Shown in pieces: positions 18,171 to 27,229 of a stretch of DNA of 64,000 nt. Position numbers and translations under genes: made by a program. Where the stretch lies: assembly GCF_902729435.1 (NCBI RefSeq), contig NZ_LR746521.1, positions 169,062 through 233,061 of the forward strand, read 5' to 3'. Numbering within the stretch: position 1 is the stretch's first letter; each line of letters starts with the position of its first letter. The DNA comes from Magnetospirillum sp. UT-4. Its GTDB lineage: Bacteria > Pseudomonadota > Alphaproteobacteria > Rhodospirillales > Magnetospirillaceae. The notes below the pieces were generated by a model. That model did not search any database, was not told where the DNA came from, and saw nothing but the letters and a program-made list of their open reading frames with translations.

Positions 18171-18797
18171 TCAGGCCGCCAGGGCGGGAGCGTCCTCGCG
18201 GTAGCCGTCGAAGAACTCCGCCGCGCGGTCGCGGAAACCGCTCAGGCCATCGGCGACGATGCCCGGCAGCTCGACGCCCGGAACCAGCTTGAGGGGGTCG
18301 CAGTCGGGCCGTTCGTTGCCGTGCAGGATGCCCAGCAGCAGGGCATAGTGAATCATCGCGTCGGCCCAGTCGCTGCGGGCGACGGCGCCGCGCAGGCCGG
18401 CGGCGTCGTTGCGGAAGGCGCCCAGGACGTCGCCCTCTTCGACATAGGCGCAGGCGACGCGGTTGGCGTAGTACTCGGACGACATGCGGTGGGCCAGGTG
18501 CCAGTGGGCGGGCATGGACAGGCTGAGATTGGCGAAGGTCTCCTCGCGCCGCACCGAGATGTCCGACACGTGCGCCAGTTCGTGGGCGACGGTGAAGGGG
18601 TTGGTGCAGGCCAGGTACATGGTCATGTCGAGGCCGTCGCCGACCCGCACCGGCTCGACCTTGCCGTTGTAGCCGGGCAGGTGGGCGCGCTCGATGCGGG
18701 ACAGTTCGTCCAGGTGAAAGCTGTCCTGGCGGAAACGGTCCACCATGCCGGTGACGGTGGCGCGATCGGCGCCGGTGAGATTGACCATCTGGACCAT
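18171..18797 (-). CDS. HEXXH-motif protein, possible ImmA/IrrE-type metallopeptidase
   Basis: 208 aa from the ATG at 18797, which follows GGGAGGAAGG at good spacing. Near the middle is VAHELAHVSD (HEXXH zinc motif), and about 35 residues later SEYYANRVACAYV, an ExxAN segment positioned like the third zinc ligand of gluzincin/ImmA-IrrE proteins. No signal peptide or helix-turn-helix. It could be a cytoplasmic zinc peptidase acting on a regulator, or a relic binding domain. It lies downstream of rimO on the same strand with an 87-bp gap. No exact family recognised. Confidence 0.62.
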   Translation of the reverse strand: MVQMVNLTGADRATVTGMVDRFRQDSFHLDELSRIERAHLPGYNGKVEPVRVGDGLDMTMYLACTNPFTVAHELAHVSDISVRREETFANLSLSMPAHWHLAHRMSSEYYANRVACAYVEEGDVLGAFRNDAAGLRGAVARSDWADAMIHYALLLGILHGNERPDCDPLKLVPGVELPGIVADGLSGFRDRAAEFFDGYREDAPALAA

Positions 18798-18884
18798 GGC
18801 GGGGACCTTCCTCCCAGGTGTCATGCCAACGGAGGTAGGTTGTCCGAACCGGGGTACCCCTGTCACTGCCGCAAAGGGGGTAGG

Positions 18885-20237
18885 TCAGCCGAGGCGGGGA
18901 CCGGGGCGGGGACGGGCGGGGGCGGGGCCGACCACGCGGCCCCATAGGTCGTGATCCTCGGCGTGCTCGATCTCGGCCAGCACCAGGTCGCCGGGGGCCA
19001 GCCCGTCCGGCGCGTCCATGAAGACGCAGCCGTCCACCTCGGGACTGTCGGCCGACGAGCGTCCGTAGGCGCCCTCGTCGTCGATTTCGTCCACCAGCAC
19101 CTCGATGGTGCGGCCGACCTTGGCCTGGCCGCGCTGGTGCGACACCTGGCGCGCCACCTCCATCAGGCGGTTGTAGCGCTCTTCCTTCTCGTCCTCGTCG
19201 ACCTGGGGCAGGGCATTGGCGGCGGCGCCCTTGACGTCCTCGTACTTGAAGCAGCCGACACGGTCGAGCTGCGCCTCCTCCAGCCAGTCGAGCAGGAATT
19301 CGAACTCCTCCTCGGTCTCGCCGGGGAAGCCGACGATGAAGGTGGAGCGGATGGCGAGGTCGGGGCAGATGTCGCGCCAGCCGCGGATGCGCTCCAGCAG
19401 GCGCTCGTGGTCGGCGGGGCGGCGCATGGATTTCAGCACCCGCGGATGGGCGTGCTGGAACGGGATGTCCAGGTAGGGCAGCAGCTTGCCCTCGGCCATC
19501 AGCGGGATGACCTCGTGCACATGGGGATAGGGGTAGACGTAGTGCAGCCGCACCCACACCCCGAGATCACCCAGCGCCGAAGCCAGCTCGGTGAGCCGCG
19601 CCTTGACCGGGCGGCCGTGCCAGGAACTGGCGGCGTGGCGCAGGTCGAGGCCGTAGGCGCCGGTGTCCTGGCTGATCACCAGCACTTCCCGGACCCCGGC
19701 CATGGCCAGGCGCTCGGCCTCCTCCAGCACGTCGGCGGCCGGGCGGCTGGCCAGATCGCCGCGGATGGAGGGGATGATGCAGAAGCTGCAGCGGTGGTTG
19801 CAGCCCTCGGAAATCTTCAGATAGGCGTAATGCGCCGGGGTGAGGTGCAGCCCCTCCGGCGGCACCAGCGATTGCAGCGGGTCGGCCAGCGGCGGCACCG
19901 CCTCGTGGACGGCGGCCACCACCTGCTCGTACTGGTGCGGCCCGGTCACCGCCAGCACGCCGGCATGGACCTGGCGGATGGCGGCCTCGTCGATGCCCAT
20001 GCAGCCGGTGACGATGACGCGGCCGTTCTCGGCCATGGCCTCGCCGATGGCCTCCAGCGATTCGGCGCGGGCGGAATCGAGGAAGCCGCAGGTGTTGACG
20101 ATGACCACGTCGGCGCCGTCGTAGGTGCCCGAGATGTCGTAGCCCTCGGCCCGCAGGCGGGTCAGGATGCGCTCGGAATCCACCAGCGCCTTGGCGCAGC
20201 CGAGGCTGACGATGCCGACTTTCGGAACTGACACCAT
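18885..20237 (-). CDS. rimO: Ribosomal protein S12 methylthiotransferase RimO
   Basis: 450 aa. Radical-SAM enzyme that adds a methylthio group to the conserved Asp of ribosomal protein S12. N-terminal UPF0004 domain with conserved Cys residues ([28 protein letters not shown]), radical SAM domain with CxxxCxxC in [12 protein letters not shown], and a C-terminal TRAM domain. The [12 protein letters not shown] and [18 protein letters not shown] segments separate RimO from MiaB. GGGAG precedes the start. It follows mobA by 48 nt on the same strand. Confidence 0.95.
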   Translation of the reverse strand: MVSVPKVGIVSLGCAKALVDSERILTRLRAEGYDISGTYDGADVVIVNTCGFLDSARAESLEAIGEAMAENGRVIVTGCMGIDEAAIRQVHAGVLAVTGPHQYEQVVAAVHEAVPPLADPLQSLVPPEGLHLTPAHYAYLKISEGCNHRCSFCIIPSIRGDLASRPAADVLEEAERLAMAGVREVLVISQDTGAYGLDLRHAASSWHGRPVKARLTELASALGDLGVWVRLHYVYPYPHVHEVIPLMAEGKLLPYLDIPFQHAHPRVLKSMRRPADHERLLERIRGWRDICPDLAIRSTFIVGFPGETEEEFEFLLDWLEEAQLDRVGCFKYEDVKGAAANALPQVDEDEKEERYNRLMEVARQVSHQRGQAKVGRTIEVLVDEIDDEGAYGRSSADSPEVDGCVFMDAPDGLAPGDLVLAEIEHAEDHDLWGRVVGPAPARPRPGPRLG

Positions 20238-20285
20238 TCATCTCCCTCGAAGGCGCGGCCTTCCTACGCCCAAACCGGGCCGCGT

Positions 20286-20873
20286 TCAAGGGGAGAGCAG
20301 GGCCTCGACGCGGGCGGCGTCGGCCGGCGTGTTGACGTTGGCGAAGGGATCGAGCGGTTCCGCCGGCCATTCGACCACCACCGGGCCGAAGCGGTCGAGG
20401 ATCAGGCCGGCCTTGCGCTCGCCCGCCTCCAGCATCCGCCGCAGCCGGGGGCCATGAGCCACCGGCCACAGGGCGAAGACCGGGTGGACGCGCCCGCCCG
20501 AGGCGGCCACCGCCATGCCGTCGCCCGCCGCCAGCCGCGCCACCAGATCGGCGGGCAGCAGCGGGCTGTCGCAGGGCGCCGTCGCCAGCCAGGAATAACC
20601 CCGCGCGGCGGCCAGCTCGAGCCCGGTCAGCACCCCCACCATGGGGCCGCCGCGGCCGGGCAGGGCATCGGCGACCATCTCCAGACCGGCCGCCGGCGGG
20701 GTATCGGCATTGCTGTTGAGCACCAAGGCGCCCACCTGCGGCCGCAGCCGGGCGATCACCCGCTCCAGCATGGCGGTTCCGGCCAGCGGCAGCAGGGCCT
20801 TGTCGGCCCCGCCCATCCGCCGCGACAGACCGCCGGCCAGAACCAGTCCGAGAATGTGCCCGCGCTCGACCAT
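20286..20873 (-). CDS. mobA: Molybdenum cofactor guanylyltransferase MobA
   Basis: 195 aa. Transfers GMP from GTP to molybdopterin to make the MGD form of the cofactor. The N-terminal nucleotide loop LVLAGGLSRRMGGADKALLPLAG is the MobA hallmark, followed by a GP-rich segment (GRGGPMVGVLTGL) and the metal-binding TAPCDSPLLP motif; NVNTPADAA lies near the end. It sits between a YciF-like gene (31 nt) and rimO (48 nt), all on the minus strand, so cotranscription is likely. Confidence 0.93.
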   Translation of the reverse strand: MVERGHILGLVLAGGLSRRMGGADKALLPLAGTAMLERVIARLRPQVGALVLNSNADTPPAAGLEMVADALPGRGGPMVGVLTGLELAAARGYSWLATAPCDSPLLPADLVARLAAGDGMAVAASGGRVHPVFALWPVAHGPRLRRMLEAGERKAGLILDRFGPVVVEWPAEPLDPFANVNTPADAARVEALLSP

Positions 20874-20904
20874 GCCCGCCAGGGTACGGCGCGGCGGACA
20901 TGTG

Positions 20905-21405
20905 TCAAGCCGCAGCGCCGCCCGACTGGCGCATCAGGTAGCGCCGCGTGATGTCGGGGATGGCGTCGGCCAGCCAGTCGGCGATCTCCTCCTTCTCCTC
21001 GGCCATTTCCTCGAACATGGTGGCCATCTCGGCCTCGCCGCCCACCTGGCAGGCGGTGGCGAGGGCGCGGAAATTGGCGATTTCCCATTCCTCGTAGGCC
21101 AGGGTGGTGGTGGCCTGCTTGACCACCTCGTCATCGGCGGCGCCGGCCATCATCGCCTGGGCGCGGCCGGCGAAGCGGGTGACGGCGTCCTTGATCAGCG
21201 ACTTGTCCGCCCCCATGGCGTCCAGGGCGTCGTCCAGGCGGTCCTCCTGGTCGCGGCTCAGGGTCAGCTGTTCCTCCAGCTTGGCCTTGAGTTCGGGGTA
21301 CTCGTCGAGGCGGCTCACCTGGCGTTCCAGGTTGTCGATGGACGCGCGCTCCATGGCATGGGCGTCGCGCAGCCAGTCGATGAGGATATCCTTGGTTCCG
21401 GGCAT
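20905..21405 (-). CDS. YciE/YciF-type ferritin-like protein (DUF892)
   Basis: 166 aa. All-helical protein of the DUF892 family: [18 protein letters not shown] near the N-terminus, later [37 protein letters not shown] and an acidic [14 protein letters not shown]. Members have a ferritin-like fold and are often stress-induced; the metal site here (Glu-rich helices) is plausible but not proven. AGGAG lies at ideal spacing before 21405. First gene of a probable run with mobA and rimO; divergent from fbp. Confidence 0.82.
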   Translation of the reverse strand: MPGTKDILIDWLRDAHAMERASIDNLERQVSRLDEYPELKAKLEEQLTLSRDQEDRLDDALDAMGADKSLIKDAVTRFAGRAQAMMAGAADDEVVKQATTTLAYEEWEIANFRALATACQVGGEAEMATMFEEMAEEKEEIADWLADAIPDITRRYLMRQSGGAAA

Positions 21406-21583
21406 GGGAGATCTCCTGAAGCTGTCCTGCAAGGATGAGCAACACCCGAGGCGGGCGGCGCGTTCCCCCAGGGGCGGAATCGGGCGGCCGGCGGCGCACG
21501 GCGATTGCATCGGGAAGAAGAGTGGGCTACCACTTGGCGCCAAAGCGCGGGCGCGCAACAAAGACCAATCCCCAGGGGGAACG

Positions 21584-22588
21584 ATGTACAGACGGACGAC
21601 TCTTTCGCACAACCTGCTGGACGAACAGCGCCGTCTCGGCGGGTCCGGCTCCTTCACCGCCCTGATGACCGACATCCTGACCGCCTGCAAGATGGTGGCG
21701 CACGAGGTCAACCAGGGCGCCCTGGTCGGCAATCTCGGCGTGGCCGGCAGCGAGAACGTGCAGGGCGAGGAGCAGAAGAAGCTCGACGTCCTCGCCAACG
21801 ACATCTTCCTGCACATGAACGCGCTGGGCGGCAACTATGCCGGCATGGCGTCCGAAGAGCTTGAGGACGTCCACGCGGTCAAGGGGTCGGCCGACGGCCG
21901 CTACCTGCTGCTGTTCGATCCGCTCGACGGCTCGTCCAACATCGACATCAACATCTCGGTGGGTTCGATCTTCTCGATCCTGCGCCTGCCCGACGGTGCC
22001 AGCCCCAATTCGGCCGATGCCTTCCTGCAGCCGGGCGTCAAGCAGGTCGCCGCCGGCTACGCCCTCTACGGCTCATCGACCATGCTGGTGCTGACCACCG
22101 GCAATGGCGTCCACGGCTACACCCTGAACCGCGACGTCGGCATGTTCTTCCTCACCCACAGGAACATGACCGTTCCCGCCGACACCAAGGAATTCGCCAT
22201 CAACGCCTCGCGCATGCGGTTCTGGGAGCCGCCGGTGCGGCGCTACGTGGACGAGTGCCTGGCCGGCAAGGAAGGCCCGCGCGGCAAGGACTTCAACATG
22301 CGCTGGGTGGCCTCGATGGTGGCGGAAGTCCACCGCATCCTGGTCCGCGGCGGCGTCTTCATGTACCCCGCCGATGCCGAGAACAAGGCCAAGGGCGGCA
22401 AGCTGCGCCTGATGTACGAGGCCAACCCGATGGCCTTCATCATCGAGCAGGCGGGCGGCATGGCCACCACCGGCACCCAGCGGATCATGGAACTGCAGCC
22501 CACCGGCCTGCACCAGCGGGTGCCGGTGATCCTGGGCTCGCGCAACGAGGTCGAGCGCATCGTCCAGTATCACGGCGACAAGAAGTAA
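21584..22588 (+). CDS. fbp: Class I fructose-1,6-bisphosphatase
   Basis: 334 aa. Hydrolyses fructose-1,6-bisphosphate in gluconeogenesis or the Calvin cycle. The metal site is visible as [20 protein letters not shown] with the preceding Glu cluster (SEELEDV), and the sugar-phosphate region includes [16 protein letters not shown] and GGVFMYPAD. The start at 21584 follows AGGGGGA. Monocistronic, with a strong terminator behind it and convergent with nifW. No other Calvin-cycle gene is next to it. Confidence 0.95.
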   Translation: MYRRTTLSHNLLDEQRRLGGSGSFTALMTDILTACKMVAHEVNQGALVGNLGVAGSENVQGEEQKKLDVLANDIFLHMNALGGNYAGMASEELEDVHAVKGSADGRYLLLFDPLDGSSNIDINISVGSIFSILRLPDGASPNSADAFLQPGVKQVAAGYALYGSSTMLVLTTGNGVHGYTLNRDVGMFFLTHRNMTVPADTKEFAINASRMRFWEPPVRRYVDECLAGKEGPRGKDFNMRWVASMVAEVHRILVRGGVFMYPADAENKAKGGKLRLMYEANPMAFIIEQAGGMATTGTQRIMELQPTGLHQRVPVILGSRNEVERIVQYHGDKK

Positions 22589-22611
22589 GGTTCCCCGGTT
22601 CCGGGTGGCGA

Positions 22612-22644
22612 CGGCGGGAAGGTTTCTTCCCGCCGTTTTCGTTT
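22612..22644 (+). terminator. Rho-independent terminator of fbp
   Basis: A perfect 10-bp stem (CGGCGGGAAG at 22612-22621 with CTTCCCGCCG at 22626-22635), loop GTTT, then TTTTCGTTT. It lies 24 nt after the fbp stop and 5 nt before the end of the convergent nifW. Confidence 0.9.
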
Positions 22645-22648
22645 GGTC

Positions 22649-22984
22649 TCAGCGCCCGGTCAGCGATCCCAGCGGCACGAACCCCATGGTCGCGCCCTGG
22701 AACACCTTGAAGGTCTTGGTGCCGCCGCCCGCCGCGAATTCCTGGTAGGCGGTCTCCAGCGCGGCGCGGCAGGCGGTGCGCTGGGCCGCCTCGTCCAGCG
22801 GGGTGAGCGCCGGAATGTCGAGCAGGTCGTGGAAGCGCTTCAGGATGTGCAGGCGGCTGACGCTGACCACCTTCTGATCGAAGGGCAGGCCCAGCGCCTG
22901 GAAGAAGTCCTCGGCGGTGGACAGCTGGCCCAGGCCGTGCAGGAAGCTGCCTTCGGCGGGCTTGCACAGGGACGGGGTGCACAT
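22649..22984 (-). CDS. nifW: Nitrogenase-stabilising/protective protein NifW
   Basis: 111 aa. NifW binds nitrogenase MoFe protein and helps protect or mature it. The diagnostic stretches are LSTAEDFFQALGLPFDQKVV followed by VSRLHILKRFHDLLD and a C-terminal TKTFKVFQGA-VPLGSL segment. The N-terminus (MCTPSLCKPAEGS) has two Cys and is a little unusual. Last gene of iscA-nifV-nifW, 12 nt after nifV. Confidence 0.93.
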   Translation of the reverse strand: MCTPSLCKPAEGSFLHGLGQLSTAEDFFQALGLPFDQKVVSVSRLHILKRFHDLLDIPALTPLDEAAQRTACRAALETAYQEFAAGGGTKTFKVFQGATMGFVPLGSLTGR

Positions 22985-22996
22985 GGGCAGGTCCTT

Positions 22997-24133
22997 TCAG
23001 TTGAGGGAGGCGGTGGCGGGCAGGCCGCCCGCCTCGGCCAGGAACAGCAGCAATTCGGTGGGCGAGGGCGAGCGCTTGGTCGCCAGGGCATGGGCGCGCA
23101 CCCGGGCCAGCACCTTGCGGGCCTCGGGCACGCCGGGATGCAGGCCCAGCTCGCCATAGGCGTGCAGCACCGAGGTCAGGCCGGAATGTTTGCCCAGCAC
23201 CACGGTGTGGCGGCGCCCCAGCTCGCCGGGATCGAGGGCTTCGTAGTTGCGGCGGTCGCGCAGCAGGCCCGAGACGTGGATGCCGCTTTCGTGGGTGAAG
23301 ATGGCGTCGCCGACGATGCTCTTGTTGACCGGCACCGGCCGGCCCGAGGCCGCCGCCACCAGCCGCGACACCTCGGCCAGGCTGGTCTTGGCCACGCCGG
23401 TGTCGATGCCGTGCAGATGGTCGAGGGCCACCACAACCTCTTCCAGCGGCGCGTTGCCGGCGCGCTCGCCCAGGCCGTTGACGGTGGTGGAGACGTGGGT
23501 CGCCCCGCCCTTGACCGCCGCCAGGGAATTGGCGGTGGCGAGGCCGAGGTCGTCGTGGGCGTGCATCTCCAGCTCGATGGCGGTGACGGCGCGCAAGCGG
23601 CGGAACAGGTCGTGGACCGCGAACGGCTCCATGATCCCCAAGGTGTCGGCGAAGCGGAAGCGCCGGGCTCCTGCGGCCTCGCAGGCGCCCAGCACCTCGA
23701 CCAGGAAGGCGGGATCGGCGCGCGACGAATCCTCGCCGCCCACCGCCACCTCGAGGCCGGCATGGCGGGCGCGGCCGACCATGGTGCGGATGTGGGCCAG
23801 CGCCCAGGCGCGGTCGCGGCCCAGCTTCTTGGCCAGCTGCTGGTCCGAGACCGGGATCGACAGGTTGACCATGCCGAGGCCGCAGGTCAGCGCCGCCGCC
23901 AGGTCGTCCTCGCGCATGCGGCACCAGGCGATCAGGCGGGACCGGAGCCCCAGCGCGGCGACGGCACGGATGGAGGCGCATTCCTCCTCGCCCATGGCCG
24001 GGATGCCGATCTCCATCTCGGGCACGCCGGCCAGATCGAGGGCGCGGGCGATGGCCAGCTTCTCGTCGAGGCGGAAAGCCACCCCGGCAGTCTGCTCGCC
24101 GTCGCGCAGGGTCGTGTCGTTGACGACGACCAT
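22997..24133 (-). CDS. nifV: Homocitrate synthase NifV
   Basis: 378 aa. Condenses acetyl-CoA with 2-oxoglutarate to homocitrate, the organic ligand of the FeMo cofactor. The N-terminal [15 protein letters not shown] and the later [16 protein letters not shown] and [12 protein letters not shown] motifs are those of the HMGL-like TIM barrel. The GERAGNAP form and the nif context favour NifV over LeuA. Start at 24133 follows GGGGAAA and lies 10 nt after the IscA-type gene. Confidence 0.95.
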   Translation of the reverse strand: MVVVNDTTLRDGEQTAGVAFRLDEKLAIARALDLAGVPEMEIGIPAMGEEECASIRAVAALGLRSRLIAWCRMREDDLAAALTCGLGMVNLSIPVSDQQLAKKLGRDRAWALAHIRTMVGRARHAGLEVAVGGEDSSRADPAFLVEVLGACEAAGARRFRFADTLGIMEPFAVHDLFRRLRAVTAIELEMHAHDDLGLATANSLAAVKGGATHVSTTVNGLGERAGNAPLEEVVVALDHLHGIDTGVAKTSLAEVSRLVAAASGRPVPVNKSIVGDAIFTHESGIHVSGLLRDRRNYEALDPGELGRRHTVVLGKHSGLTSVLHAYGELGLHPGVPEARKVLARVRAHALATKRSPSPTELLLFLAEAGGLPATASLN

Positions 24134-24143
24134 GGATTTTCCC

Positions 24144-24467
24144 CTAGCAGCTCTTGGACGAGCAGGAGCAGCCACCCTCGCGCTTCGCCGGGGCATTGGG
24201 GTTCTCGAAGGTGAAGCCCGAGGAACTGCCCGATTCGACGTAATCCATCACCGCTCCGTTCAGCCACATCACCGAGCCGGGATCGACGAAGACCTTGAGG
24301 CCGTCGAATTCGAGCACCTCATCATCGGATTGCGGCTCGGGCTCCAGGCCCAGGCTGTAGGACAGGCCCGAACAGCCGCCGGCGGCGACCATGATGCGCA
24401 GGCCCTGGATCTCGTCCTCGCGGACGCTCTTGACGGCGGCGACGGCACGGTCGGTGACGGTAAGCAT
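24144..24467 (-). CDS. Nif-associated IscA/HesB-family iron-sulfur carrier
   Basis: 107 aa. A-type carrier that passes Fe-S clusters to target proteins. The three cluster-binding cysteines are visible as GGCSGLSY near residue 32 and GCSCS near the C-terminus; an extra Cys ends the protein (SSKSC). The start at 24467 follows GGGAGG. It is the first gene after a sigma-54 promoter with a NifA site and precedes nifV, so it is the nif-specific paralogue (often called IscA-nif). Confidence 0.92.
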   Translation of the reverse strand: MLTVTDRAVAAVKSVREDEIQGLRIMVAAGGCSGLSYSLGLEPEPQSDDEVLEFDGLKVFVDPGSVMWLNGAVMDYVESGSSSGFTFENPNAPAKREGGCSCSSKSC

Positions 24468-24503
24468 GGCAACCTCCCTGACGGAAACGACATCCATCAC
24501 GAA

Positions 24504-24519
24504 GCAAAGCCGGTGCCAA
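24504..24519 (-). promoter_or_regulatory. Sigma-54 (-24/-12) promoter of iscA(nif)-nifVW
   Basis: On the minus strand TTGGCACCGGCTTTGC fits the consensus TGGCAC-N5-TTGC, with exactly ten bases between the GG (24517-24516) and GC (24505-24504) doublets. The start codon at 24467 is ~37 nt downstream. Confidence 0.9.
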
Positions 24520-24570
24520 GTTGCCAAGGAATTGAAAAGGCGAGATTCCTCTGCCGACAGGGGCGCTCCT

Positions 24571-24586
24571 TGTCGGTTTTGCGACA
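24571..24586. promoter_or_regulatory. NifA upstream activating sequence (TGT-N10-ACA)
   Basis: TGTCGGTTTTGCGACA is an exact TGT-N10-ACA palindromic NifA site, about 55 bp upstream of the -24 element of the iscA-nifV-nifW promoter. It shares TGTCGG..TTGCGACA with the site before nifE. Confidence 0.88.
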
Positions 24587-24655
24587 CGACACTTGACGAC
24601 AGGGCGCAGTAAGGACCAATGCTTGCGGGTGCCCGGTGCCAAGGGGAGGGGCGAG

Positions 24656-25690
24656 ATGGCGACGATCAGGGATGCCCGTGCCGGGGTCGAACCGGGCCTG
24701 CGCTTCGCCATGCTGATGCCCCCGGGCGGCGGCGTCACCGAGCTGGGCTGGCACGAGATCGACGAGTGGCGCCCGGAGCGCGGCTTCCTGTGGGTTCACC
24801 TCGAACGCGACGATCCCGCCGCCCAGGCCTGGCTCAACGGCCGCGCCGGCCTTGACCGGCTGGTGGCGCTGGCCCTGATGGCCGACGAATCGCGGCCGCG
24901 GGTCGAGGCGGTGGACGACGACCTGATGATCGTGCTGCGCGGCGTCAACCGCTGCGCCACCGAGACCGAGACCTGCGCCGAGGCGGAGCTGGTGCCGCTG
25001 CACATCTGGGCCGAGGCCGGGCGTGTCATCACCCTGCGCGACAAGGCCCATTCGCTGGAGGCGCTGCACGATCTCCGCATGCAGATGCTGACCGGCAAAG
25101 GGCCGCGCAGCACCGGCGCCCTGCTGGCGCGCATTGCCGACAAGGTGGTGGATCACCTGGGCGACCTGACCTCGGCGCTGGAGGAGGAGCTGTCCGAGCT
25201 GGAGGAGACGGTGGGCAGTTCCGGCCCCGGCTCCGAGGTGCGCGGCGCCGTCACCGACCTGCGCCGGCGCATCGTCACCCTGCGGCGCTACCTGCTGCCC
25301 CAGCGCGATGCCCTGTTCAAGCTGCGCCAGGACGACGCCACCTGGCTCAACCACGACGCCAAGCTGAACCTGCGCGAGGTCAGCGAGCGCCTGGGCCTGC
25401 ACCTGGACGACCTCGACGAAATGCGCCAGCGGGCGACGCTGCTGCACGAGGAAATGGATTCCAAGGTCGCCGAGCAGACCAGCCGCAACACCTTCGTGCT
25501 GTCCATCGTCACCGTGCTGATGCTGCCGGCCACCTTCGTCACCGGCTTCTTCGGCATGAACACCGGCGATCTGCCGTTCAACGGCGCGGTGTCGCACGGA
25601 ACCTGGTTCGCAGCCCTGCTGATCCTGGCGGCGGCGGCGGGGACCGGCCTGGCGGTGGGCCTGTTCCTGCGGCGGAAATCGTCGGACTGA
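24656..25690 (+). CDS. CorA/ZntB-family metal-ion transporter
   Basis: 344 aa. A large N-terminal cytoplasmic domain and long coiled helices lead to two C-terminal membrane helices; the first ends in the family pore signature GMN (FFGMNTGDLP). The loop after GMN and the overall pattern fit ZntB-like members better than classic CorA, so transport of Zn2+ or another divalent ion is likelier than Mg2+. Start at 24656 follows AAGGGGAGGGG. Divergent from the iscA-nifV operon; the NifA site lies between them, so nitrogen control of this gene is conceivable but no -24/-12 element faces it. Confidence 0.82.
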   Translation: MATIRDARAGVEPGLRFAMLMPPGGGVTELGWHEIDEWRPERGFLWVHLERDDPAAQAWLNGRAGLDRLVALALMADESRPRVEAVDDDLMIVLRGVNRCATETETCAEAELVPLHIWAEAGRVITLRDKAHSLEALHDLRMQMLTGKGPRSTGALLARIADKVVDHLGDLTSALEEELSELEETVGSSGPGSEVRGAVTDLRRRIVTLRRYLLPQRDALFKLRQDDATWLNHDAKLNLREVSERLGLHLDDLDEMRQRATLLHEEMDSKVAEQTSRNTFVLSIVTVLMLPATFVTGFFGMNTGDLPFNGAVSHGTWFAALLILAAAAGTGLAVGLFLRRKSSD

Positions 25691-25693
25691 AAT

Positions 25694-26267
25694 CTCCCTC
25701 CCCCCTTGCGGGGGAGGGTTGGGGTGGGGGGCGAACCGCGTCGGCGCCGTCGCGGAACTCACCCCGCCCCCAACCCCTCCCCATCAAGGGGAGGGGAGAA
25801 GAAAGGAAATCTCCCTCCCCATCAAGGGGAGGGGAGAAGAAAGAAAAGTTCCCTCCTCCCTTGCGGGGGAGGGTTGGGGTGGGGGGGGGGGAACCGCGTC
25901 GGCGCCGTCGCGGATCTCACCCCGCCCCCAACCCCTCCCCATCAAGGGGAGGGGAGAAGAAAGAAAAGCTCCCTCCCCCCTTGCGGGGGAGGGTTGGGGT
26001 GGGGGGGGAACCGCGTCGGCGGTGTCGCGGATCTCACCCCGCCCCCAACCCCTCCCCATCAAGGGGAGGGGAGAAGAAAGGAAAGCTCCCTCCCCATCAA
26101 GGGGAGGGGAGAAGAAAGAAAAGCTCCCTCCCCCCTTGCGGGGGAGGGTTGGGGTGGGGGGCGAACCGCGTCGGCGCCGTCGCGGAATTCACCCCGCCCC
26201 CGACCCCTCCCCATCAAGGGGAGGGGAGAAGAAAGGAAAGCTCCCTCCCCGTCAAGGGGAGGGGAGA
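25694..26267. repeat. Tandem array of long (A) and short (B) CCCTCCCC palindromic units
   Basis: The 580-bp gap between the transporter and nifQ is filled by seven units in the order A B A A B A B'. Unit A (~117-120 bp; starts 25694, 25849, 25969, 26124) holds CTTGCGGGGGAGGG, GGGGTGGGG, GAACCGCGTCGGCGCCGTCGC, CACCCCGCCCC and a CTCCCCATCAAGGGGAGGGG hairpin. Unit B (~38 bp; 25811, 26086, 26241) holds only the hairpin and GAGAAGAAAG. Many hairpins could form. No gene is present; ORFs read through it are artefacts. Confidence 0.9.
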
Positions 26268-26271
26268 TCCA

Positions 26272-26877
26272 TCACACCGGCCGTACTTCCGCGGGGTGGG
26301 AGTGGCCCAGCAGGCTGGCGCCGTCCTCGGTGCCGAAGCAGACGCGGAAGTCGTCGCATTGCTCGCACACCGGCGACTTGCAGATGACGATGTTCTCGGC
26401 CTGGCAGAGCTGGCGGTAGAAGAACTTCTTCCACTTCATGTCGCCGAAATTGGCTTCGGCCAGGGGGGCGAAGTGGCGCCGCATCAGCTGGCCGAGATCG
26501 CCGCGGCTGGACAGGCCCAGGTCCTGCCACAGATGGTTGGGCTCCAGCGAGCGCCGCGCGATGATGTGGGCCAGCCAGGCTTCCTCCACCGAGCCGCAGC
26601 TGCCGTTGGCGATCAGCAGCGAGCGCAGATCGGGCTCCTCGATGGCCTGGGCCGCCATGCCGTCCTCGTCGGGATCGAGGCCGGCGAGCAGGCCGGGGGC
26701 GTGGGGAAAATAGCGTCCGGCCACCGCCGCCAGGCATTCCGCCGACAGGCCCAGCGCCACCGCCGGCGGTCGCAGCGGATCGGCGATGGCCACCGCCAGG
26801 GCGCAGGCGAAGACGTGGCGGTCGAAGGGATCGCCGTAGCCGCCGGCCACCAGCCAGCGATAGGTCTCGATCGCCAT
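26272..26877 (-). CDS. nifQ: Molybdenum donor protein NifQ
   Basis: 201 aa. NifQ carries a Mo-Fe-S cluster that delivers molybdenum for FeMo-co assembly on NifEN. The C-terminal metal motif C-x4-C-x2-C-x5-C is intact (ICKSPVCEQCDDFRVCFG), and MKWKKFFYRQLC before it is typical. The start at 26877 follows GGGAGGAGGA. It is the last gene of nifENX-DUF269-fdxB-nifQ, 25 nt after fdxB, and ends 5 bp from the repeat array. Confidence 0.93.
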   Translation of the reverse strand: MAIETYRWLVAGGYGDPFDRHVFACALAVAIADPLRPPAVALGLSAECLAAVAGRYFPHAPGLLAGLDPDEDGMAAQAIEEPDLRSLLIANGSCGSVEEAWLAHIIARRSLEPNHLWQDLGLSSRGDLGQLMRRHFAPLAEANFGDMKWKKFFYRQLCQAENIVICKSPVCEQCDDFRVCFGTEDGASLLGHSHPAEVRPV

Positions 26878-26902
26878 GTCCTCCTCCCTCGTTCTTATTC
26901 GT

Positions 26903-27202
26903 TCAGGCGGCCAGCGCCTCGTGCTTCTGGGCGTTGGTGCCGCAAACGGCGTTGCACGACGAGCAGCCGATGCAGTTGCCGGCATTGTCGATGGTCATCA
27001 CCTTGCGCTCGATCTCGCCGTCGTCATCGTCGAACGGGTCGCACATGTCGCCGTCCTCGTTGGTGCCCATGAGCTTGAGCACGCCCATGGTGCAGACCTT
27101 GTAGCAGCGGCCGCAGCCGATGCAGAGCTCCTGGTCGATGGCGGTGAGGTATTTGGGCGTCCACGGGGTGCCGTTGCGGGTGGTGAAGGTGACGAAGGAC
27201 AT
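26903..27202 (-). CDS. fdxB: Nif-specific ferredoxin III (FdxB)
   Basis: 99 aa. Two [4Fe-4S] motifs: CIGCGRCYKVC and CIGCSSCNAVC, separated by an acidic insert (GDMCDPFDDDDGE). The N-terminus MSFVTFTTRNGTPWTPKYL is typical of nif ferredoxin III. Likely supplies electrons during nitrogenase maturation or turnover. Lies 27 nt after the DUF269 gene. Confidence 0.94.
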   Translation of the reverse strand: MSFVTFTTRNGTPWTPKYLTAIDQELCIGCGRCYKVCTMGVLKLMGTNEDGDMCDPFDDDDGEIERKVMTIDNAGNCIGCSSCNAVCGTNAQKHEALAA

Positions 27203-27229
27203 GGGCTTTCTCCTGGGGGTCGAACGGGG

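Noticed and set aside
25694..26267. CRISPR or Pro-rich protein gene for the CCCTCCCC array
   Set aside because: The units are near-identical without unique spacers, and frames through it are repeat translations without start signals.
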